Assembly (NCBI GenBank): GCA_022701365.1
Contig: JAKUHH010000028.1
Span: 244,502 to 308,501, forward strand
Source: Mycocentrospora acerina
Lineage: Eukaryota; Ascomycota; Dothideomycetes; Pleosporales
Length of the DNA stretch: 64,000 nucleotides
Reading direction: 5' to 3'
Of this stretch, positions 1 to 10,999 are shown piece after piece. Within the stretch, counting starts at the first letter, position 1, and the number at the start of each line of letters is the position of its first letter. Both the position numbers and the translations under genes were made by a program. The notes under the pieces were generated by a model. The model was not told the DNA's origin. It made no database searches and saw only the letters and a list, made by a program, of their open reading frames with translations.

Positions 1-294
1 ATAAGCTCCACAAAAAGAGAAGAAGTTAAGCTTTCCATTTACCTGAGCTACCGAGTTAAGCGCTATGTATTTTGGTTGCACGTTTAAAACTACAGCGTAC
101 AAGCGGTTAAGTAGTGTACAAATAACAAATGCTATAGCATTCAATTTCTGATTGTTGTCTGTAAAGTATTAGTGGTTTAGAATTTTTCAGACTTATTGTT
201 ACCTACGGTTAGCTGATCTATAGTCACAAAGCGCCATTGAGTATTGGTTTCTAAATTTTGCAATCTTCTTCTTCTTCTTCTTCTTCTTCTTCTT

Positions 295-325
<31 letters not shown>

Positions 326-2754
326 TTGAACATTCCTCTAGCTAGAGGCCTTTAAGGCCAAGAGTAAAGTTTTACAGCATTCTTGACGTGAATTAGTAAC
401 CTTTGACACTTCATCATAGAGTGAATTTTGCTTTTATTGAATAAGTCCCTGAAAAGTAGCATTGAAATTATGCAAGACCTGAGGCTACAATGTTGCTAGG
501 CAATCACGCACCGCAGCTCGCTTTTGTGCCGCATACCTCTTCAATGAGTTCATCTCTTCCCACGTGAAATAAGTAAGGCTTTCTTGTCCTGCTTTATTCC
601 TACGGCTTCTATGAATCCTTCTGATGTACAGCTGATTTTAGGAAAAGATTATTCTTTGACTGAGAACGGAATCTCGCTCTGGACTTATTTCTTTTGCTTA
701 ACTGTGCATCCCCTCCCTCTAAAATATAATCCATTTGTCTCCTTACACAAGAAACACTACTAGTACCGTACCGCGCAAATTAGTAATTGGAAAGGTATAA
801 TTGTAAGTGTGATAGAATGGCAGTAAGGCGAAACTTGTTGAACTACTGGCAATGAAGGCTTAGAAGACTATGTGATACCCAGAGCTTATTTGATGATGCA
901 CATGATCTACTCTCATTGTTAGCTGAAAGTATTTCTATAGGTAAGTGTTAGCTTCTTTTACTTCTCATGCTTTTTTTTTATTATTTACATTATCAGCATA
1001 TGTCGGCTTATTCAAATTTACACTTTGTATCAAACAAAAGTATCCTTTCAGTTTGGTGCAAAGACATTACAGGTGGGGACTCAAGAAACCCTTTTTCTAT
1101 TTTATTAAAACATGACTGCTACGATAATTGTTAAAAGGGGGTTTCCTAGTACCATATAATGTGGTTCTAGCTCACTTCCAGTGCAGCAGGCAAAGCCTGA
1201 CATTAACGGACTATGTTGTGGGATCTAATCCATGAATCCTCCATAGCATCCAATCAATGAACTTTACTTCTTCTTTGATCAGGTTAAAGCTCAATAGATA
1301 TGTTGCTAGTGTCCATGTTGTAGCGTTAGTAATACTTGATGTGAGACGATTCTGCACTAAAGCTAAAGGCATGCTTAAGCATTGTTTTAATTGTTAACAT
1401 CAACATCGTTTGCTTTACCATCCATTTCTAATCTTTTAGAGTTGCCTAAACACTGTGAATAGACTAGCGTACTCAAGGGCATTGTTTTAGATAGATATCT
1501 GTTCCCATAAGTTGCTTTTAGTGAAAGTTACATTCTAGTAGGAAGTATATGATCAACTTAGATAAGAAAACAGAAAGCCACCTTAACTCTCTGATGCTAC
1601 TAGGAAAATTTATCTTTGCACTACACATCGCATAGTTTTTAAGTGTTGCAATTGTTCGTAATCTGAGGTACTGGGTGTAGTAAATGTCAGGAAATTGTTT
1701 TCCTTGAGGATAGGTACTGTTCCATCTCAGGATGTATCATATGATACATCATATTACCTTTTTGGCATGCATGGTGCAATGAGATAGAGCTGTGTTCTGA
1801 CACTAGAGCTATGACTTGGTAAAGTTTGTTGCGAATGGTGTTGTAGTACGCAGATAAATATCAATCACATAGATTGTTAAGCAATGGTATCTTGTAACAA
1901 TTCTCGCTTCACTGACATTATGCATGTCCCAAGAAGTGTCGTACTTCATGCAAAACTGCAACTCAAATAGCAGCGTGTGTAAAAGCCTTAATCACTTACT
2001 TCAAGCGAAGCCTTTGTTATCAGACCGGTTCAAGCTTCACAAGATCTGCGGAGTTCCTGAGGAGGGAGAGGCTCGGTTTTCTGAGAGGTGAGGTCAAGTT
2101 GGTATTTATTGATGTTGCCTCACTGTTCAAAATCAAAAGTACGGTAAAAACGTCTCCAAAAGAACTACGAACACTGCGTTAAGATAATTTGCATTGCTAA
2201 TAGCTCAAGCGAATACCTGATGAAATCCTTTCATTTTCTGTCTTATGCCACTATCTTTAGCAATAACGGGGTTTAACAATGGTAGTGGACATCAAGACTC
2301 CACTTGCTGGTAAACAGCCGTATTAACTAGTACATATATATCGTTTTCTGGATAGTCCTGTACGTAGCATGCGCGCAATTAACCATAATTTTTCAACTTC
2401 CACTTTATTCTCAACAATTGGACAACTGCAAAACGACTGTAAATTCATCTATTGGTGTCTTTGTAGCAGGACAATTGTCAGATTCAACTTTGATCACTTT
2501 TTGTGCAATTTATCTTTCACTTACATGCCATCAAAGAGTGATAGACCTACACAATGGATCAGTGAATTATCAATTACAGTGCAGCATATTTAACAATACA
2601 TCATCTTCAAGAGAAATCGGCATTTCACTGCTGCATATCAGGATTTGCAGCGTTTCCGAGTAAAGTTTCGATTCGTCGCGTAGATTGTACTTTTGAAATA
2701 GTACATGACAGATGGCATATGCATATATTTATCATGCACATGCCAATTATCGAC
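1..2754. other. AT-rich gene-poor stretch
   Basis: Nearly 2.8 kb with frequent stops in all six frames and visibly higher A+T than the rest of the window. I see no splice-joined reading frame with protein-like composition. It holds a CTT microsatellite (264-324), several poly-T runs and the region upstream of the 5S rRNA gene. The composition would fit an old mutated repeat, but no terminal repeats or transposase-like frame is visible. Confidence 0.6.
264..324. repeat. (CTT)n microsatellite
   Basis: About twenty uninterrupted TCT/CTT units form a pure trinucleotide tract of about 61 bp. It lies in the AT-rich gene-poor stretch and in no recognisable reading frame. Tracts this long and pure are usually length-polymorphic between isolates. 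Confidence 0.95.
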
Positions 2755-2873
2755 ACATACGACCATAGGACGTTGAAAACAAGGCTTCCCGTTCGCTCAG
2801 CCCTATTTAAGCAACGTACCGGCGGACTAGTAGTCAGGTGGGTGACCACTGGCGAATCCCCGCTGTTGTATGT
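2755..2873 (+). rRNA. 5S ribosomal RNA gene
   Basis: The 119-nt segment has the length and core of ascomycete 5S rRNA. The first nine bases (ACATACGAC) pair with the last nine (GTTGTATGT) as helix I. The core stretches GGCTTCCCG, CGCTCAGCC, TTTAAGC, GGTGGGTGACCAC and GGCGAATCCC are all present; TTTAAGC lies in the internal promoter region read by TFIIIA/Pol III. Relative to the common fungal sequence I remember, the helix II/III arm differs on both sides (GACGTTG against CAACGTAC), so pairing is kept. A T-run follows directly. Filamentous ascomycetes carry 5S genes singly and dispersed, which fits this isolated copy. The ORFs across it on both strands are translations of the RNA gene. Whether it is a main or a divergent 5S variant cannot be told from one copy. 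Confidence 0.9.
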
Positions 2874-2877
2874 TTTT
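2873..2877 (+). terminator. RNA polymerase III T-run terminator
   Basis: Five T residues begin at the last base of the 5S RNA, the standard Pol III stop signal and position. This supports the gene being transcribable rather than a truncated pseudogene. Confidence 0.75.
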
Positions 2878-3122
2878 GCCATTTTCGTGGAGTTATTTGA
2901 ACGGGCATGTGTTCCGAGGCAAAGGTAGTAGAGACGTGAACGTTCAGGCCTGGCGTCCGATTCCTGGTGATCTTGCTTTTTGTTGGATGCTGAGATTAGC
3001 AGTAACAACCCGAAATGAAAAATCTCACAAAAATTGTATACATGCTACGATCATGAAACTCGATTAGATGCGCTATTTTTTGCTGCGTTTATGACCTGCG
3101 CCTTGTCTTTCCAACTGATGTT

Positions 3123-4328
3123 TTAGACGGCGTTGGAAGAAGGCTTTACTCCCATCCGCTCATCTTCTGCTTGTCCGTCTATGAAGTCGACGACTTCCTC
3201 AAGTAATGCCGCTTTCTCTGCATCGCTAGCACCATACTCTTGTGTGAATTTTTTACCCATGGCCTCGTCACCTACAGTCCGCTCCCCATCACCAAAAACT
3301 CTCTTAAATACGCCATCATAGCTCAACCAGATGCCCGTGAATATGAACGCCACTAGCTTGCTCAGCCATGTAGGCGACCTTCCCTTCTTGTCTTGGAACC
3401 TCTTGTTCAATGAGAATACGAACATGATGAATGGCAGCCACATTGCTATGAATAGTGCTTTCCCTGCTGCTTGTCTTTTGCTCGTGATGGTGTAGGGTCG
3501 AATATCATGGAGGTACGTTTGATACTCAGCGGGAAGATCGCATTCTATGGCGCCGTCGGTGATGAGTTTGAGGTAGCGCGCAGACGGTTGCGCGTAACTT
3601 GGGTCTGGACGGACTACGCGATCTGAAGTAGGAGTATTATCTTCCTCGAGCATGGGTGCGAAGAGGGTGTGCGCTTTGAAGGGGAGTGTAGTGGGCGTCG
3701 AGGGGACGGTGTCAGAGGTTGGAAGAACATAGCATTCTACTTGAATGTCTTTGTAGGAGGATCCTCCGCCTTCTGTAGCAATGATGTGTGCGTAGTCACT
3801 GAGTGTGACTTCATATACCACGCCTACGAGACCCTTGTGCCAGCGGTCCTTGTGATAGTCTGCTCCCTTCATGTCGGTTACTTCGTTGCTGCGTGCATCT
3901 GGCGTCCGTAGTGCACTATTCGCAAAACAGGGCTCCATGTATGGAAGGCCAGGCAAGTCAAATGTCAATCGTAGTGACGGAACTAGCACATTGACCTGCG
4001 ATATTGGCTTGATGCCGCGCACACCTCTAAATGTCTCATTGCACAAGTTCGACCCGTAGGCGAGATACAGCACAGTCTTTCCTTTCTCGTGTGTTGCCGA
4101 CACAGAGGAGGATTTTAGAGTTGTCGCATCGAGCGACGGTTCGGTCAGGGAGGCATCGAGGCGTCCCTGCGATGTTCGCGGGAGAGGAGGAAAAACGCGT
4201 TTTGGCGCGTTTTTGCCGCGCCGTCGTGAAAACTGTATTCGGCTGACTACTTTCTTGTAAAGCGGGATTGATGCGTTCGTCTCGGTGTAATTCGCGGGTT
4301 CGGGTTCGTGCTGCGACGTAGAGGTCAT
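3123..4328 (-). CDS. Gamma-glutamylcyclotransferase-like protein with C-terminal membrane segment
   Basis: Single-exon frame of 401 residues. The substrate-loop motif YLAYGSNL (residues 88-95) marks the gamma-glutamylcyclotransferase/AIG2 fold. Further on, VGVVYEVT and the IIATEGGGSSY stretch carry the glutamate expected to act as the general acid/base. Enzymes of this fold release 5-oxoproline from gamma-glutamyl peptides in glutathione turnover; the related fungal GliK acts on gamma-glutamyl intermediates of gliotoxin. Residues 1-85 are Ser/Thr/Arg-rich and look disordered. After the catalytic domain comes a hydrophobic segment (about residues 290-312, ALFIAMWLPFIMFVFSL) followed by KRFQDKKGR, then a second hydrophobic stretch, so the protein is probably membrane-tethered. 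No secondary-metabolite genes flank it. The exact substrate is unknown. Confidence 0.85.
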   Translation of the reverse strand: MTSTSQHEPEPANYTETNASIPLYKKVVSRIQFSRRRGKNAPKRVFPPLPRTSQGRLDASLTEPSLDATTLKSSSVSATHEKGKTVLYLAYGSNLCNETFRGVRGIKPISQVNVLVPSLRLTFDLPGLPYMEPCFANSALRTPDARSNEVTDMKGADYHKDRWHKGLVGVVYEVTLSDYAHIIATEGGGSSYKDIQVECYVLPTSDTVPSTPTTLPFKAHTLFAPMLEEDNTPTSDRVVRPDPSYAQPSARYLKLITDGAIECDLPAEYQTYLHDIRPYTITSKRQAAGKALFIAMWLPFIMFVFSLNKRFQDKKGRSPTWLSKLVAFIFTGIWLSYDGVFKRVFGDGERTVGDEAMGKKFTQEYGASDAEKAALLEEVVDFIDGQAEDERMGVKPSSNAV

Positions 4329-4759
4329 TGTGAGCCCAGATTGCGTGATGCTGGTGCATCGTTAGCTGATTGGACGGTTCCTGCATCAATCTGAAATAGT
4401 CCACTTACTGTTCTGGGAAGGGTGAGATCTTGAAATAACCTTATGTGAATACTTGAAGCATTAGATTCTGTGAATTTACATAGGCAGCGCTGTCGCTAAA
4501 TATGTTCGTCCGAGACGCCGGATGACATGATTGATGTCACAGGAGTCGGAGCAAAAGCCGCCCGATTGGTTAAGATGCTTACGAATCCAACGCACGTATG
4601 AGAACGGATTTGAAATTCTAGCTAGTATTCTAAAACCCAAGGAGACCATGCTGCTGAAGACTAGGCTGGGCAGGATAAATTATTGATGACATTCTATACT
4701 CGACGACGCCGCTCATTGTCGCCAACATGCTACTACAAGATGCATCGCTTCTACAAAGG

Positions 4760-5331
4760 TTACCACTGGGCGCAGTACTTTGGCTTCTTAGAGGATCGAG
4801 GTCGCGGGGGACCCATCTGCACGTCACATGCCATAACTCTCAATTCCTCCGCCATATGCAACAACGCTGGGAACTTAGAACGGCGTCTTATCATTCTCTG
4901 CATTTTTTGCGAGAACTCTTCCAACTCGCGTGCCAGATCATATCCATCGCTAACGCTCAAGCTGTGGCCCCGCATGTAGTGGCGATGCACGCTCTGATAC
5001 GTTTGCGAAATGTATTGATAGTAAGATGGGGCGTAACACATGAGGTGTTCGAGTTCCATATCAAGGCTAAGCTTTAAGAGGCGTAAGATGACCAGAAATA
5101 AGGCAGGCGAAGCTACTAGGGTTGACTTACAACGTGTTCACACGCTACAAACATTTTACAACACAACTGCTTACCGACTGGCCAAGAAGGGCGTGCCGTA
5201 TACTGGCCATACGAATGATGGTCTTGGAGGTACAGCCTATTGTGAGGAGTATAGCATGGAGAGAAAAATGCATCTGCAAAGTCAGTCATGTTCTTGCTCT
5301 GAACGACAATTGTGACTAAAAGTTTGAACAA
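4760..5331 (-). pseudogene. Possible two-exon gene or gene relic
   Basis: Two minus-strand frames can be joined. The upstream part (5116-5331) ends in a GTAAGT donor, and the downstream part opens after a TTAAAG acceptor and runs 100 or so codons to a stop at 4760. The second part (YYQYISQTYQSVHRHYMRG, then DLARELEEFSQKMQRMIRRR) has protein-like composition with amphipathic helices, unlike random translation. I recognise no domain. It may be a small orphan gene, the remains of a longer one, or chance. Confidence 0.22.
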
Positions 5332-6020
5332 TGCGAGGTTTGATGAGTTTGTGTTTGGATGTTTCGACTGACTTCAACGACCAAGCTACACTTACAGCTT
5401 CTTATGTTCACATAGTTCTATTTACGTCGCACGTATGAGGGATCACTGCATTGCACGATACAGCAGCTTGCAACCCCAATACATCATTTGAATTTATGTA
5501 ACACCAACACACACTGGCGCTTCGGGAAAGGTCGAGGAGCAGTAGTCAGCAGCCCAATGTCACATTCAAGCCTGATGCAGTTTCTTCCAAATCCAGGCCG
5601 TGTAAGCTCTTCTTTAGGAAATGCGTATGGGGCATGGCTTGGTCTCTAGCAAACAACGAGAACGAACTCATGGCTGGCACAACAAGTCACACGGCATCAT
5701 GGTGGTACGAAGACTCAAAGGCAGATAAGGCGTCATGTGAGCCGGTGGTTGGAGATGCGTCCAGGGTCTTGAGCCCGTCGTAGTAGGGATAGCCTCTGGC
5801 TTCCCTCCACATGCTTGACTGAGTTCAGATGGAAGAGTGTCGCATGTGTGGTTGTGCATTTGGCTTAGTGCGCGGCTTGGTATCGCGCTAGAACCACACT
5901 TTACGCGTCGGGTCGCGCTCGCCCTAAGATGGCGCCGGCTGCAAAGCCCCTTCCACCATCTCCCCATCGTCGAGTGCAGCTGCCACCACACCCCACACAC
6001 CTTCCACAGCGGCTGCCACA
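5332..6020. promoter_or_regulatory. Upstream region of CDC6
   Basis: No supported gene. The last 150 bp before the CDC6 start become C/CA-rich (CCACCATC, CCACCACACCCC), typical of fungal leader regions. No precise regulatory site can be named. Confidence 0.4.
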
Positions 6021-8012
6021 ATGCCTTCCACCGTGCTTGGAAAGAGAACTCGCAGTTCTGCCCGCATAGATGATTTAGGTAAGCGCAACCGGCGCTCGAG
6101 TTGCAGTTGCTCAGGTGACACGAGTCTGACGCGCTCCGCAGATTCGAAGCTCAACGTCGCGACGCGCGCAAAACGGCGAGCAGAGTTTGTCATTCTTGAC
6201 GATGCTGAAAAAGAGAACCCGTTTGTTACTCCAAAAAAGGCCGCTTTACAAGATGGCGATCCAATGGACGTGGATGAGCTCGCGGAGGAGAAACCGTCAG
6301 CGAAGCGAGGGAGGAAGGCTGGCACGACTCCATCCAAGCATGGCGCACCTCACTCGCGACTGCCCTTGTCACCCACAAAGACTTCACCCTCGAAAGCACC
6401 TGCCGAATTACCAGAAAAGGTTGCTCCCACGCCATCGACACCACGACGACGAGACGCGCTTGGCGGCAGGGTCGCAGTAACGCCAAGGCACCGACTCATA
6501 CTCGCTGGACGACCATTAACACCGCGGTCACCGTACACACTGGGGACACCAAGACACACCGCACCAACCATCTACAACGAAGCCCGTCAGTTGTTTGCAA
6601 GAGGTTCCGCGCCTACAGTATTGTTCGGCCGAGAAGTGGAAAGAAAAGAGCTGCAAGGTTTCGTCTCCACGCGCACAAAGAGCAAAAAGTCGGGATGCAT
6701 CTACGTCTCCGGCCCGCCCGGCACTGGTAAAAGCGCATTCGTAGCCGACGTCTGCCGCACAATTGCCACCGATGGAGCTGTTGAGACGGGATACATCAAT
6801 TGCATGAGCGTAAAAAATGCAACCGATCTGTACAGAACATTACTGGAGGAATTTGTGGATATCACCGAAGTGAAAGAGGGCGAGGAGATGGACACTCTGA
6901 GAGGACTCTTCATGCAACGGCAGACACCATACGTTATCACACTAGACGAAGTGGACCATCTCATGGAGCTTGACATCGACCTATTATACAACATTTTCGA
7001 ATGGTCTCTACAAAAGACATCCAGCCTGGTTCTTGTCGGCATTGCAAACGCGCTCGATTTCACAGACCGGTTTCTCCCCCGACTAAAAGCCCGCGGTCTG
7101 AAGCCTCACTTACTTCCGTTCCTCCCATACACCGCACAACAGATCTCGTCTGTAATTACATCAAAGCTCAAGGCACTGCTTCCCGCTGGCTCAAGCCAGC
7201 TCCCCTTCATTCATCCGACTGCCATCATGTTCCTTTCGAAGAAGGTCGCGGCGCAATCAGGAGATCTGCGCAAAGCTTTCGATATCTGTAGGCGAGCGGT
7301 AGATCTGATAGAAGCCGACACACGCGACCAGCACGCCAAAATAGCCCTCGAGATTACCCCATCTCCAACGCCTTCGCCTTCGAAAACCCCGTTGGTTGAA
7401 AACGTCAATTTTGCGTCGCCCGCATTGATGCGATCGCCTTCCAAGCCCAAGGCCCCGAACGCGCTTACCACATCGCTCGCACAGCTCACCGTCGAGAATG
7501 CGCCACGAGCAACAATTGCGCACATGGCAAAGATCACAGCAGCAGTTTTCAGCAATGGCACCAGTCAACGTCTGCAGAATCTCAACCTGCAGCAAAAGGC
7601 AGTTCTATGCTCGCTCTCAGCCATGGAGAAGAAGAAGCGTGCATCAGCTGCAGACAGCGTCCTTTCAACACCTTCAAGGTCTCATAACACTGCGCCGACT
7701 ATCAAGGAGCTTTTTGAAGCGTACACGACTCTGTGCAAGCGTGAGAACATTCTGCATCCGCTCACGAGCACCGAGTTTCGGGATATTGTCGGTAGTCTGG
7801 AGACACTTTCTCTCATATCGGCAGGAGAGGGCAAGACAGGGTCGTTGGTCGTCGCAGCTGGCACACCAAGCAGGAGAGGAAGGGGGGGTTTTCCCGGCGT
7901 TGTTGTTGAAGATCGTCGTGTCGCGAGTGTTGTGAGCAATCAAGAGCTTGCAGCTGCTCTTGTGGGTCCTGGCAGCGGAATTCTGAGGGGTATATTGGAG
8001 GGCGAGGAATGA
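6021..8012 (+). CDS. CDC6: Replication licensing ATPase Cdc6/Cdc18
   Basis: The 663-residue AAA+ protein has Walker A GPPGTGKSAF at about residue 231 and Walker B VITLDEVDHL at about 304. A sensor region (LVGIANALDFTDRFLPRL) follows, then the sensor 2 arginine within SGDLRKAFDICRRA, and a C-terminal winged-helix region (from about 530, LQQKAVLCSL). Cdc6 binds ORC at origins and loads MCM2-7 in G1. The N-terminal third is basic and full of SP/TP sites (LPLSPTK, TPRSP), as expected for CDK control of Cdc6 stability. The start ATG opens a VLGKRTR motif typical of fungal Cdc6. An internal 63-nt stretch (6079-6141) begins GTAAGC, contains CTGAC and ends CAG. It would be a frame-preserving intron, giving 642 residues; both versions are open. 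Confidence 0.95.
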   Translation: MPSTVLGKRTRSSARIDDLGKRNRRSSCSCSGDTSLTRSADSKLNVATRAKRRAEFVILDDAEKENPFVTPKKAALQDGDPMDVDELAEEKPSAKRGRKAGTTPSKHGAPHSRLPLSPTKTSPSKAPAELPEKVAPTPSTPRRRDALGGRVAVTPRHRLILAGRPLTPRSPYTLGTPRHTAPTIYNEARQLFARGSAPTVLFGREVERKELQGFVSTRTKSKKSGCIYVSGPPGTGKSAFVADVCRTIATDGAVETGYINCMSVKNATDLYRTLLEEFVDITEVKEGEEMDTLRGLFMQRQTPYVITLDEVDHLMELDIDLLYNIFEWSLQKTSSLVLVGIANALDFTDRFLPRLKARGLKPHLLPFLPYTAQQISSVITSKLKALLPAGSSQLPFIHPTAIMFLSKKVAAQSGDLRKAFDICRRAVDLIEADTRDQHAKIALEITPSPTPSPSKTPLVENVNFASPALMRSPSKPKAPNALTTSLAQLTVENAPRATIAHMAKITAAVFSNGTSQRLQNLNLQQKAVLCSLSAMEKKKRASAADSVLSTPSRSHNTAPTIKELFEAYTTLCKRENILHPLTSTEFRDIVGSLETLSLISAGEGKTGSLVVAAGTPSRRGRGGFPGVVVEDRRVASVVSNQELAAALVGPGSGILRGILEGEE

Positions 8013-9285
8013 GGAGGTGGGAAGTAAGGCGATAATGATACAAGTGTGGATATTGTGTTTTGGATAAGAGGGAAATGGAGGTGTGCATCACGTATTGGGT
8101 ATGAAAAAGACACGAGAGGATTACATTGATGTTTTACATAGCGTAGGCGCTCATGGGGATTACCATCTGGTTAGAGTACCGAGACTCGACGGCATGCCGT
8201 GCATAGCATAGCAAAGCATAGCGCTGTTTTAACTGTAGAATAGAAGACAATTGATTGAAGATACTACCTTTATTGTCTGACTCCTAACAAAGTGATAGTA
8301 TCCTGCTCTTCAGATGGTGATTTGTGCCCTAGTTCCAGGACATTGAGTTTAATATTTTCCTCTCTTCCTGTGCAGATATGTGGGTACCAAGGCTAACTTT
8401 ACACCTGCCCAAGAGATACGTACACGTGCACCACGATCAAGCATGAACTCACTCAGCATGCAAAAGCTCTAGCGTTCTCATGCTGGCACCACCTTGTCGC
8501 GACGCAGCATGCAGACGCCATTGTACAAGGATTGGGTTGGTGTCTCCAGGAATGCAGTATACTCCACAACGGGCCTGGATCAGCCCGGTGAGAATGAGCA
8601 TGTTGCCCTGCCATGTCAAGCAAATTTGCACCACCGAGCGCCCTAGAAGCACTGGCTAATGTTTTTTCGACATTCGATTGACTTGGTGGAACGGGTGCCC
8701 TGGTGAAAGCAAATGCCGCAAAGCCACAGCCGAGGCGCTCATGTTATTGAGAAACCCAGGCAAAACTCTGCACCTCAGCTTGCATTTCCAGGACAACAGA
8801 TCACAACATAATCAGGGCAGTGTTCATCAAGCACACCGCGATGGCAATGCAGTATGTACGACCAATCATTGCGCTCTCTCCCATTTGCCCGGAGGCAGGT
8901 AGAAACCGCACCCAAGATCAGCCACTGGTTCTTCTCCACTCTACAGACGGTTTTCGTTCTCATGGAAACCTCGCGTCGCCCGTAGGCGACGGGTCACTCC
9001 AAAGAAAATGCTTTTCGTGAGTGTGCTAAATTTGCGTTGTTCAATAATGGAGAAGAAAGGCAGGATCGCGGCGAGCGAAAGTTTTATGCGGCTCCCCGGA
9101 GGCCGGCGAGAGTTGTTCCGCTCACGTGCCACTGAGTCACCCCGCCGCCCGCTTTTTGTGTGGGATTTGAATCTCCAAGGCGGCGGACGTCAGGCTCGCA
9201 GCAACACCACTCGCATCACCCCAAACGACCGTCTCCAGGCACTTCCAACCCGCAATCCCCCGAGTTTTCCCAGAAGCTGCCCAGC
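8013..9285. other. Intergenic region CDC6 - eIF2-gamma
   Basis: About 1.3 kb between two same-strand genes, with only short overlapping frames of unconvincing composition. It should contain the CDC6 3' UTR and the eIF2-gamma promoter. No RNA gene or repeat was seen. Confidence 0.5.
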
Positions 9286-10999
9286 ATGGAGTCCGAGTCG
9301 GAGCACGAGCACCGCGATGACGAGAGCGTCGCATCTGAGCACGAGGAGGTGGAGGAGACGAAGCCAAAGTCTGCGCTGAAGAAGCCCAAGGAGGTGGTTG
9401 CGCCTGTGGATCGCCCAGAGCTCCCGTGAGACCGCACCGCACACACACTCGCGCTTGCCAACCAAGCTAACACATCCAAGCGAGCAACCAGACCCAAGCA
9501 CAGTAGACTTCTCGACGCTGAGCCCATTGTCGCCCGAAATCATCTCGCGCCAAGCCACAATCAACATTGGAACAATCGGCCACGTCGCCCACGGAAAGAG
9601 CACAGTCGTCAAGGCCATCTCTGGCGTGCAGACGGTCCGCTTCAAGAACGAGCTGGAGAGGAACATCACCATCAAGCTTGGTTACGCAAACGCGAAAATC
9701 TACCAGTGTGACAACGCAGAGTGCCCGCGCCCGACATGCTACCGATCGTACAAGAGCGAGAAGGAGGTCGACCCCCCTTGCGAGCGTGAGGGCTGCGGAG
9801 GAACATACCGACTGAAGCGCCATGTGTCCTTTGTCGACTGCCCCGGTCACGACATTCTCATGAGCACGATGTTGTCGGGTGCCGCCGTCATGGACGCCGC
9901 CCTGCTCCTGATTGCCGGAAACGAAACCTGCCCCCAACCGCAGACGAGCGAGCATCTTGCGGCCATTGAAATCATGAAGCTCAACCACATCATCATCCTC
10001 CAGAACAAGGTCGATCTGATGCGAGAGGACAGCGCCGCCTCGCACTACGAGTCGATCTTGAAGTTCATCCGAGGAACTGTTGCCGACGGCTCTCCCATCA
10101 TCCCCATCTCCGCCCAGCTCAAGTTCAACATTGACTCGATCAACGAGCACCTCATCTCCAAGATCCCCGTCCCCGTACGAGACTTCACCGCAAAGCCCCA
10201 CATGATCGTCATTCGATCCTTCGACGTCAACAAGCCTGGTGCCGAGATTGAGGAGCTGAAGGGCGGTGTTGCTGGTGGCAGTATCTTGACTGGTGTACTG
10301 AAGCTTGGCGATGAGATTGAGATCAGGCCCGGTATTGTGTCCAAGGACAGCGCAGGAAAGATTCAGTGCAAGCCCATCTTCTCAAGGGTAGTGTCTTTGT
10401 TCGCCGAGCACAATGACTTGAAGTTTGCGGTGCCCGGTGGTCTGATTGGTACGTTTTTATTGCACAGTGCATAGGTATTTTTTTGTCTAACATTCAACAG
10501 GTGTTGGTACACGCGTCGACCCTACATTGTGCCGTGCCGACCGACTTGTCGGTTTCGTGCTCGGTCTCCGTGGACATCTGCCCAACATCTACACGGAGCT
10601 TGAGGTCAACTACTTTCTTCTCCGAAGACTGCTCGGTGTCAAGACTGCCGATGGCAAGCAGGCCAAGGTTGCTAAGCTCGCAAAGAACGAAGTTCTTGTA
10701 AGTATTCTGTTGGTAGTGTTTTAGACGATTGCTAACGTGTTTTCAGATGGTCAACATTGGTTCCACCGCTACTGGTGCAAAGGTCATTGCCGTCAAGGCT
10801 GATGCCGCTCGTTTGTCACTGACATCTCCTGCTTGCACGGAGATTGGTGAGAAGGTTGCCCTGTCTCGACGTATCGAGAAGCATTGGCGACTTATCGGTT
10901 GGGCCAACATTGTTGCGTAAGTTTCTCCCAATTCTGCTTGTTTTGGCTTTTTGCTCACTACTTCACAGCGGAAACATTCTTGAGCCAATTGTCGATTAG
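9286..10999 (+). CDS. GCD11: Translation initiation factor eIF2 subunit gamma
   Basis: Five exons (9286-9425, 9481-10448, 10501-10697, 10747-10916, 10969-10999) give 501 residues; all introns are 49-55 bp GT-AG. The GTPase motifs are G1 GHVAHGKST (about 80-88), G3 DCPGHD and G4 NKVDL. The family zinc knuckle carries paired cysteines ([11 protein letters not shown] and CEREGC). C-terminal beta-barrel blocks include [12 protein letters not shown] and [12 protein letters not shown], and the protein ends NILEPIVD. eIF2 in its GTP form carries initiator Met-tRNA to the 40S subunit in the cytosol; gamma binds both GTP and tRNA. The acidic/Lys N-terminal extension (about 45 residues) is usual in fungi. 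Exon joins restore the family sequence across every intron, so the model is firm. Confidence 0.97.

Noticed and set aside
264..324. CTT tract as a CRISPR-like or centromeric repeat
   Set aside because: Pure trinucleotide microsatellite without spacers or higher-order units.
2625..3008. 127-codon minus-strand ORF and overlapping plus-strand ORFs
   Set aside because: Most of the sequence is a translation of the 5S rRNA gene and its flank.
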